A DNA stretch of 27,355 bases from an uncultured Bacilli bacterium (GTDB lineage: Bacteria; Bacillota_I; Bacilli_A; ML615J-28; CAG-313). The position numbers and the translations under genes were made by a program. Positions 21,449 through 27,355 of this stretch are shown in pieces. The stretch spans positions 1 to 27,355 of the forward strand of contig CAKPAZ010000016.1 in assembly GCA_934133195.1 (NCBI GenBank), in the 5' to 3' direction. The notes beneath the pieces are model-generated. The model had not been told where the DNA came from, ran no database searches, and saw nothing but the letters and a program-made list of their open reading frames with translations. The number at the start of each line of letters is the position of its first letter. The stretch's first letter is position 1.

Positions 21449-22357
21449 ATGAAAAATACGAACTTGAAATTAAAAATCGACAAAATAGTCGGATATGTAT
21501 TTTTAGGCATAGGTTTAATCTGTGCCTCATCAATAATTTTCATTGTTCTATTTATCTTGATAAAGGGCGTTAAGCCCTTTATTGCTAACTATGGAACAAC
21601 AACAAACATTAAAATTTTAAAGTTTCTTTTTGGACCAAGTTTTATTAAAGGAGAATATGGAGTCTTAGGTTTAGTAATTAACACAATTGTCATTGTCTTT
21701 TTCGCAAGCCTTCTTGCCCTTCCCTTAAGTGTGTTAACAGCACTTTTCATTGTAAGAATAGCTCCTAAGAAAATTGGTCATGCCATGCAAATAGTAGTAG
21801 AACTCCTTGCTTCAATTCCATCGATTATTTTTGGATTATTTGGAATGGGAGTAATTAATCCCCTTGTTAGAGATTTTGCTTTAGCTTTAAACTTCCAAAC
21901 TGCAGGTGGAGTATCAACTTTATCCGTAATTATTGTTCTTGTTATGATGATTACTCCTACCATTACAACCTTATCAGTTACCTCCATGCGAGCAGTAAAA
22001 GAAGATTTAGTTAAAGCATCTCTTGCTCTTGGAGCTACCAAAACGCAAACCAACTTTAAAATTATTGTTGGTGGAGCAAAAAGTGGAATCATCGCCGCTT
22101 TAATCCTAGGTATCGGTAGAGCCCTAGGAGAAGCAACCGCCGTGTCGATGGTGTGTGGCGGAGCTACAAACATCTCACTTGGAATTTTTAGTCCTACAGG
22201 AACCCTTACTTCAGCTATGCTTCAAGGTATCTATGAATCATCAGGCCTTGATTATGATGTAAGATTTAGTGTAGGAATTGTTTTAATTATTATCATTTTT
22301 GTGAATAGCTTATTATTAAATTATTTAAAGAAAAGGATCTGTCGATATGAAAAGTAA
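21449..22357 (+). CDS. pstC: phosphate ABC transporter permease PstC
   Basis: A 302-aa protein of standard PstC length with six helices. After the first helix, a short external loop (about residues 41-70) leads to YGVLGLVINTIVIV. VVELLASIPSIIFGLFGMGVI (116-136) is the conserved helix pair seen in PstC/PstA. The ATPase-coupling EAA loop is KASLALGATKTQTNFKIIV (about 189-207), followed by GIGRALGEATAV. AGGGAA precedes the ATG, 9 bases after pstS. It forms the membrane channel with PstA and overlaps that gene by 11 bases. Confidence 0.96.
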   Translation: MKNTNLKLKIDKIVGYVFLGIGLICASSIIFIVLFILIKGVKPFIANYGTTTNIKILKFLFGPSFIKGEYGVLGLVINTIVIVFFASLLALPLSVLTALFIVRIAPKKIGHAMQIVVELLASIPSIIFGLFGMGVINPLVRDFALALNFQTAGGVSTLSVIIVLVMMITPTITTLSVTSMRAVKEDLVKASLALGATKTQTNFKIIVGGAKSGIIAALILGIGRALGEATAVSMVCGGATNISLGIFSPTGTLTSAMLQGIYESSGLDYDVRFSVGIVLIIIIFVNSLLLNYLKKRICRYEK

Positions 22358-23549
22358 CAAAAGAAAAATAGGAGATACCGTTTTAAATCTTACGACCATT
22401 GTTTCTACTTTACTGATGGTCCTTATACTTTCTTCTATTATTATTTATATTTTCTCTAGAGGCCTAAAAACTCTATCATGGAAATTCTTAGTTTCAGACT
22501 ATTATGAAGAATTAACAATAGTGGAAACTGATAAATCACAAAATTCCTTTTCTAACCCTAATATTAAAAATACCTACTTCTCAGAAAAATATGGTATTGC
22601 TTTAAAAGATGATCTAACTCTTGATGGAAATAAATGTATTACTATTGAATATATCGCGGTTGACTCGCCATTTAATGTTTTAAAAATAGTTTCATCAAAT
22701 GAAACTCACAAAGCAAAAAAAGGCGAATCTCTAGATGTATTAATGGGAGAAACTAATGATAATGAAAGTATCTTTGCTTCAATTAGTGATGGAGCGAAAG
22801 TCTTTTGTGAAAAACTAAATAAAACCGATAAAATCACCTATTTACAATGTGCAACCTCAGGTGGTGGTATTAGAGGATCATTACTTGCGACAATCTTATT
22901 AATTGTTTTAACTTTAATTTTTACCATTCCCCTTGGAATTGGCGGTTCAATCTACTTAACGCTTTATGCGAAAGAAGGAAAGTTAAAGACCATTCTTACA
23001 AATATGATAGACGCAACAAATGGTATTCCCTCAATTATCTTTGGTTTTGTTGGTTCCTTAATATTTATTCCTTTAGTAAGTCTTTCAACTAAACGAATTG
23101 ACTACTCAATCTTAGCAGGAGCTTTTACCATGTCAATTGTCTTACTTCCAACCGTCATTAAAACAGTCAATGAGTCATTAACAGTTGTTCCTAAAGAATA
23201 TATGATGGGTTCACTTGCTCTTGGAGCAACCAAATCTCAAACGGTCTTTAAAGTAATTTTACCAAATGCTATTCCTGGTATTCTATCAGCAGTCTTACTT
23301 TCAATTGGTAGAATCATTGGTGAATCAGCAGCTTTAGTCTTTGTCATGGGTACCGCAATCAAAGATCATGTAAGTATCTTTCAAGGTGCAACCTCCTTAT
23401 CTTTACATATATGGTCACTAACAAAAGCGGAAAACCCTAATTATGATGCCGCATGTGCCATTTCTATCATTATTTTATTAGTAGTATTTATAATGAATAT
23501 TGTTGTAAAAATCATATCTTCAAAAATAAATAAGAAAAGAGGAATGTAA
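22347..23549 (+). CDS. pstA: phosphate ABC transporter permease PstA with external insert
   Basis: A 400-aa protein, well over the usual 280-300 for PstA. TM1 (about 14-36) and the following GLKTLSWKFL are canonical, and the permease core resumes at GGGIRGSLLATILLI (172-186). It continues through TNGIPSIIFGFVG and the EAA loop GSLALGATKSQTVFKVIL to GRIIGESAAL. Between these lies an insert of about 120 residues (51-170), polar, with three cysteines and predicted to be outside the membrane. Canonical PstA has only a short loop there. AAAAGGA precedes the ATG inside pstC. The insert might contact the rearranged PstS or guard the channel entrance. The PstA identity itself is secure from the core motifs and operon order. 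Confidence 0.94.
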   Translation: MKSNKRKIGDTVLNLTTIVSTLLMVLILSSIIIYIFSRGLKTLSWKFLVSDYYEELTIVETDKSQNSFSNPNIKNTYFSEKYGIALKDDLTLDGNKCITIEYIAVDSPFNVLKIVSSNETHKAKKGESLDVLMGETNDNESIFASISDGAKVFCEKLNKTDKITYLQCATSGGGIRGSLLATILLIVLTLIFTIPLGIGGSIYLTLYAKEGKLKTILTNMIDATNGIPSIIFGFVGSLIFIPLVSLSTKRIDYSILAGAFTMSIVLLPTVIKTVNESLTVVPKEYMMGSLALGATKSQTVFKVILPNAIPGILSAVLLSIGRIIGESAALVFVMGTAIKDHVSIFQGATSLSLHIWSLTKAENPNYDAACAISIIILLVVFIMNIVVKIISSKINKKRGM

Positions 23550-24311
23550 ATGAGTGAAGAAAATAAAATAATTTTTTCCATTAATAACGTTAATCTATTT
23601 TATGGAGAAAAACAAGCTTTAAAAAATATTAATTTAAAAATAAATGAACATCAAGTTACTTCCTTTATTGGTCCATCAGGATGTGGTAAATCAACTCTAC
23701 TTAGATGTCTAAATCGTATGAATGAGTTAATTCCAAACTGTAAAGTGGAAGGAGAAATCTTATATAAAGATGAAGATATCAATAAAATCAATGAAGTAAC
23801 CTTAAGAACCAAAGTCGGAATGGTCTTTCAAAACTCTAATCCTTTTCCCATGTCCATATTTGACAATGTTGCTTACGGACCAAGATGTAGTGGTATCAAA
23901 AATAAAGCCATCTTAAAAGAAATTGTTAAAGAAGCTTTAATTAAAGCCTCTCTCTATGAAGAAGTAAAAGACCGCCTAAAAGATAGTGCCTTAAGTTTAT
24001 CAGGAGGGCAACAACAAAGATTGTGTATCGCAAGATGCATTGCGATGAATCCTGATGTCATCTTAATGGATGAACCAACCAGCGCCCTTGATCCAATTGC
24101 AACTTTAAAGATTGAAGAATTAATCAAAGAATTAAAAAAAGATTACACCATTATAATTGTAACTCACAATATGCAACAAGCAACTAGAATATCGGATTAT
24201 ACCGCGTTTTTCTTAATGGGAGAAGTAATTGAATTTAACAAAACCGTTGAACTATTTACTAATCCAAAGTGTAAACAAACAGAAGATTATATAACAGGAA
24301 GGTTTGGATAA
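23550..24311 (+). CDS. pstB: phosphate ABC transporter ATPase PstB
   Basis: A 253-aa ATPase of standard length that powers phosphate import on the cytoplasmic face. Walker A is GPSGCGKST (41-49), the Q-loop is in GMVFQNSNPFPMSIFDNVAYGP (a PstB hallmark), the signature is LSGGQQQRLCIARCIA (from 150), Walker B is VILMDEPTSALDP and the switch His is in VTHNMQQATRISD. All catalytic residues are intact. AGAGG precedes the ATG, which directly follows the pstA stop. The ending YITGRFG is also family-typical. Confidence 0.97.
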   Translation: MSEENKIIFSINNVNLFYGEKQALKNINLKINEHQVTSFIGPSGCGKSTLLRCLNRMNELIPNCKVEGEILYKDEDINKINEVTLRTKVGMVFQNSNPFPMSIFDNVAYGPRCSGIKNKAILKEIVKEALIKASLYEEVKDRLKDSALSLSGGQQQRLCIARCIAMNPDVILMDEPTSALDPIATLKIEELIKELKKDYTIIIVTHNMQQATRISDYTAFFLMGEVIEFNKTVELFTNPKCKQTEDYITGRFG

Positions 24312-24312
24312 T

Positions 24313-24948
24313 ATGAATTTACAAGAAGAAATCGAAAGTTTAAAATTATTAGTTGTAAAAATGAGTGATGCTGTAGTCACTAATATTACAGATGCTATTA
24401 ATTATTATTTAGGTAAAGAGTTAACTCATAAAATTAATGATGATTTAATTGATCAGTATGAAAGATTAATTGAAGAGATGTGTGTAAACATTCTTTTAAG
24501 AGAACGTCCTTTCGCGAAAGATTTAAAAGAAGTAACTGGCGTATTAAAACTTGTATCAGATCTTGAAAGAATTGGTGATCATGCTGAAGATATCTATGAA
24601 TTCTCAGAAATCTTAAAACCATATAATGAACAAAAAATCATTGAAATTGAAGGACTATCAATCTATGTCATGAAAATGATAAACAAAGCCATTCATGCTT
24701 ACGTTACCAAAGATTCCAATCTCGCAAAAGAAGTTATCAATGATGATGATTATGTTGATAATAAATATATGGAAATAATAAACAAACTAGCATCAAACGA
24801 AAATGTTAATCAAGAATACTTACCATTTGCAATTTATACAACTCTTGTGGTAAAATACTTAGAGAGAATTGCTGATCATTCAGTTAATATCGCTGAATGG
24901 GTAGTATATATTTCATCAGGTTACTATAAAGATAAAATGATAATGTAA
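24313..24948 (+). CDS. phoU: phosphate signalling protein PhoU
   Basis: A 211-aa all-helical cytoplasmic protein made of two three-helix bundles. Each bundle has the metal-binding pattern of PhoU: LERIGDHAEDIYE (about residues 76-88) and LERIADHSVNIAEWV (about 182-196), the E/D-x-x-x-D pattern coordinating metal clusters. PhoU relays the PstSCAB state to the histidine kinase PhoR and limits uptake when phosphate is plentiful. I start at the ATG at 24313 because AGGAAGG is 10 bases upstream; an in-frame TTG at 24304 is almost on top of that site. It lies 1 base after the pstB stop. Confidence 0.95.
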   Translation: MNLQEEIESLKLLVVKMSDAVVTNITDAINYYLGKELTHKINDDLIDQYERLIEEMCVNILLRERPFAKDLKEVTGVLKLVSDLERIGDHAEDIYEFSEILKPYNEQKIIEIEGLSIYVMKMINKAIHAYVTKDSNLAKEVINDDDYVDNKYMEIINKLASNENVNQEYLPFAIYTTLVVKYLERIADHSVNIAEWVVYISSGYYKDKMIM

Positions 24949-24957
24949 GGAGTTAAT

Positions 24958-25620
24958 ATGCTAGTATATTCTTTAGAAGATGATGTTGATATCGCGTTAA
25001 TAATAAACAAGGCTTTAACTAAACAAGGATTTGAAGTTCATACTTTTTATAATGGTAATGACTTTCTAAAAGCTTTTAATCAAGAAAAACCACAAATTGT
25101 CTTACTTGACTTAATGCTTCCAGATATTAGTGGTTTAGATATTTTAAGAACAATCCGTAAAGATCCAGAAAACGAAAATATCCATATAATTATTATTTCA
25201 GCGAAACACTTACCAATGGATAAAGTAGAAGGTCTAGACCTTGGTGCAGATGATTATGTAGAAAAACCTTTTGATATTCTAGAGTTAATGTCAAGAGTTG
25301 AAGCTCACGCTAGAAGATTACGTCAAAAATCAACAATAACCTATAAAGACATTACCCTTGACTTAAATAAAAGAGAATGTCATATTGGTGAAGAAGAAAT
25401 AATCCTCACAAATAAAGAATTTGAAATTCTTTGTTTGTTATTGAAAAATCCTGAAAGTGTGGTTACAAGAGAAGATCTTTTTAAATGCATCTGGGATACT
25501 GACAAAATAGTTGAAAGTAGAACTCTAGATATGCATATCAAATCCTTACGTAATAAACTAGGAGACAAGGGTCAAATGATTAAATCTATCTATGGAATAG
25601 GATATAAGGTGAGCCTATGA
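24958..25620 (+). CDS. phoB: OmpR-family phosphate response regulator PhoB/PhoP
   Basis: A 220-aa response regulator. The receiver has the acidic pocket EDD (7-9), phospho-acceptor Asp51 in VLLDLMLPD, the switch Ser81 and Lys103 in EKPF. The winged-helix output domain (about 125-219) contains LTNKEFEILCLLL, SRTLDMHIKSLRNKL (recognition helix) and IYGIGYKV. It should bind direct repeats such as those upstream of pstS and recruit RNA polymerase when phosphate is scarce. AAGGAG precedes the ATG, 9 bases after phoU. The stop overlaps the kinase start (ATGA). The name phoB rests on operon context; Firmicute literature often uses phoP. Confidence 0.93.
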   Translation: MLVYSLEDDVDIALIINKALTKQGFEVHTFYNGNDFLKAFNQEKPQIVLLDLMLPDISGLDILRTIRKDPENENIHIIIISAKHLPMDKVEGLDLGADDYVEKPFDILELMSRVEAHARRLRQKSTITYKDITLDLNKRECHIGEEEIILTNKEFEILCLLLKNPESVVTREDLFKCIWDTDKIVESRTLDMHIKSLRNKLGDKGQMIKSIYGIGYKVSL

Positions 25621-27272
25621 AGAAAAAACTAGTTCTAGTTAATTCATTAATTGTTTTCTTATCTTTAATCCTTTTATTAATAGCATCATCAATTATCATT
25701 TATAACCAAAGTTATAACTCATATTCAAAACAAGCCAAAAACTATCTAGTATTTATCTCTAATATCTTTGATGGAACTAACTATGAAGAAACAAAAACCG
25801 CCATCAAAGAAGCAGATAATGATATTCGTTTAACCATCATTGATGCATCAGGTAAAGTCATAGTTGACAGTAAAGATGAAGAAATCCAAGAAAACCACTT
25901 GAGTCGTCCTGAACTTCAAAGTGAAAATCTAGGAAAAGTCTTTAAAAGATATTCCACAACCAATAAATGTGAAATGCTTTATGTTGCGGGGATAAAAGGA
26001 AACAACTACATCCGTATTTCTATCGCAATGAAAAACGTTACAAAGGTTTTAACAATCTACATTGCGATTATTATGATCTTTTTACTTTTAATTGTTGCTT
26101 TATCAATTATCTTTATTAACTACTTTAATAAAAAAAGTTTAACCAAAGTAAATGAAACCGTAAAAGAAATGGCTAACCTAACCAAAAAAGAAAATAATTT
26201 AGCCGCAACCACCATTGATGATTTACCACTCATTCTTTCATCGCTTACAAGTTTATTAAATGAAAACATTACGAAACTTAATGAACAAAAGAATGAAATC
26301 AATATGATTTTAGATAACTTAAATCAAGGAATAATTGTTATAAATAATGATGGAAATCTAAATTTCATCAATAAAACAACTAAAGTAATCTTTCATGTTG
26401 ATGAAGCAATGTTAAATAAAAACTATTTATTTTTAATCAGAGATGTAAACTTTCAAAAAACAATCAGTGATACTTTACAAGATCATACAAATAAAGAATA
26501 TCATTTTGAATATGAATCAAAAGTATATGAATGTAAAGTAATTTATAGTGATACAAGTGTTTCTTTTAATGGGGTAATCATTACCATTGAAGATGTTACC
26601 GAAAAAGATAAACTCGCAAGAACAAAAAGAGATTTCTTCCAAAATGCTTCTCATGAATTAAAATCTCCATTGACTACCATCATTGGCTATCAACAATTAA
26701 TTGTTGAAAACATCATTGATGATCCTAAACAAATCATTGATTACTCATCAAAAACCCTTCAAGAAGCTAAACGAATGAATGGTATCATCGTTGATATGTT
26801 AGACCTTGCCTATCTTGAACAAAACTACCAAAAGAAAGAAGAAACCATTGAAGTTGATTTTCTTATTAAAGAAGTAGTAAAATCTTTTGAACCATCATTG
26901 AAAAAGAAAAACATCAATGTAAATTTAAATCTTAGTTCCTTTAATCTTAAAGGTGATAAAAAATTAATTGATGAGTTAGTTCGTAACCTCATCGATAATG
27001 CCATAAAATATAATAAAGATAATGGTAAAATTATAATAGACCTTAACAATAATGAATTAAAAATCACTGATACAGGAATTGGAATCCCCGAAAATGAACA
27101 AGCAAATGTCTTTGAAAGGTTCTATCGTGTTGATAAGGGACGTAGTAAAAGCCTAGGTGGTACTGGCCTTGGACTTGCGATTGTTAAACATATTTGTGAA
27201 ATCTATGGATACACCATAAAACTTGATTCAATCCTTGATAAAGGTACAACCATCACAATAAAATTCTTATAA
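25617..27272 (+). CDS. phoR: sensor histidine kinase PhoR
   Basis: A 551-aa membrane kinase. TM1 spans about residues 6-28, an external domain about 30-140 resembles the small PhoR/Cache-like sensor (IIDASGKVIVDS), and TM2 spans about 144-168. A linker to about 220 has no clear HAMP match. A PAS domain (about 225-330, starting ILDNLNQGIIVINNDG) follows. The HisKA region FFQNASHELKSPLT has phospho-acceptor His346. The catalytic domain has the N box NLIDNAIKYN (457-466), G1 DTGIGIP (485-491), F box FYRVDKG and G2 GGTGLGLAI (514-522). All catalytic motifs are intact. It would control PhoB phosphorylation under the influence of PhoU and the Pst complex. It is coupled to phoB by a 4-base overlap and is the last gene of the operon within the window. 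No clear terminator follows before the edge. Confidence 0.94.
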   Translation: MKKKLVLVNSLIVFLSLILLLIASSIIIYNQSYNSYSKQAKNYLVFISNIFDGTNYEETKTAIKEADNDIRLTIIDASGKVIVDSKDEEIQENHLSRPELQSENLGKVFKRYSTTNKCEMLYVAGIKGNNYIRISIAMKNVTKVLTIYIAIIMIFLLLIVALSIIFINYFNKKSLTKVNETVKEMANLTKKENNLAATTIDDLPLILSSLTSLLNENITKLNEQKNEINMILDNLNQGIIVINNDGNLNFINKTTKVIFHVDEAMLNKNYLFLIRDVNFQKTISDTLQDHTNKEYHFEYESKVYECKVIYSDTSVSFNGVIITIEDVTEKDKLARTKRDFFQNASHELKSPLTTIIGYQQLIVENIIDDPKQIIDYSSKTLQEAKRMNGIIVDMLDLAYLEQNYQKKEETIEVDFLIKEVVKSFEPSLKKKNINVNLNLSSFNLKGDKKLIDELVRNLIDNAIKYNKDNGKIIIDLNNNELKITDTGIGIPENEQANVFERFYRVDKGRSKSLGGTGLGLAIVKHICEIYGYTIKLDSILDKGTTITIKFL

Positions 27273-27355
27273 AATGATTGTCAATAACTTTGCAATTTTA
27301 CAAAATTATTCATAATTATAAGCATAATTATTTTGTTGATTAGGACGATAGTATT

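Noticed and set aside
21778..22173. 131-aa open frame on the minus strand inside pstC
   Set aside because: It is a shadow of conserved PstC helices and the EAA loop; its composition is the complement of the real gene, with no start signals.
27273..27355. Promoter or terminator after phoR
   Set aside because: TTGCAA near 27290 has only a poor -10 (TAATTA) at 17 bp, and the AT-rich palindromic ATAATTAT copies are not followed by a stem with a T run. Nothing here can be supported before the window ends.

Overview
The window is a low-GC (roughly 30% by eye) bacterial chromosome segment. AGGAGG-type ribosome binding sites, TTGACA/TATAAT promoters (several with a TGn extended -10), lipobox lipoproteins and no outer-membrane genes all point to a single-membrane Firmicute or Mollicute relative, such as Erysipelotrichales or the Acholeplasma/Izemoplasma branch of Bacilli. 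Tryptophan is TGG, and TGA is a genuine stop at 9730, 12810 and 25620. The standard bacterial code therefore applies and Mycoplasma/Spiroplasma-type code 4 is excluded. No tRNA, rRNA, insertion sequence, phage gene or true CRISPR array was seen.

Layout. (1) 1-2590: the tail of an unknown gene, a terminator, an unrecognised secreted lipoprotein, a YwaF/TIGR02206-like membrane protein, then a convergent intergenic region with three tandem 38-bp hairpin repeats. (2) 2589-3752 (minus): an orphan PfoR-like PTS EIIC membrane protein, divergent from a MATE efflux pump (3920-5317) that overlaps a YcxB-like membrane protein. (3) 5907-7952: three consecutive zinc-ribbon membrane proteins, two of them recent duplicates, followed by a carboxymuconolactone-decarboxylase/cupin fusion. 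(4) 8101-8853: gpmA, with a promoter lying inside a 17-bp-arm inverted repeat. (5) 9023-11128: PAP2-like, alpha/beta hydrolase and nitroreductase genes in one operon. (6) 11174-15991: a TetR regulator divergent from two ABC ATPases, a large ABC permease with a repeat-bearing external domain, and a TerB-like protein. (7) 16062-20267: a MarR regulator divergent from a heterodimeric ABC exporter with one degenerate nucleotide site. (8) 20462-27272: a complete phosphate operon, pstS-pstC-pstA-pstB-phoU-phoB-phoR.

How the genes work together. Regions 6 and 7 have the same plan: a repressor-type gene back to back with an exporter operon, with candidate operators on overlapping or closely spaced promoters. 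They look like drug or toxic-compound response modules; the MATE pump is a third possible efflux system. Region 8 couples high-affinity phosphate import with its own sensing: PhoU links transporter to kinase, and PhoR/PhoB probably activates the operon promoter, which has a good -10, no recognisable -35 and TTTAC direct repeats upstream.

The most striking observation is that PstS appears circularly permuted. Its SGTRDGF half (canonically C-terminal) comes right after the lipid anchor, and its GSTS/GSGA half (canonically N-terminal) comes last. The partner PstA carries about 120 extra residues outside the membrane between TM1 and the permease core, so the external part of this transporter looks remodelled.
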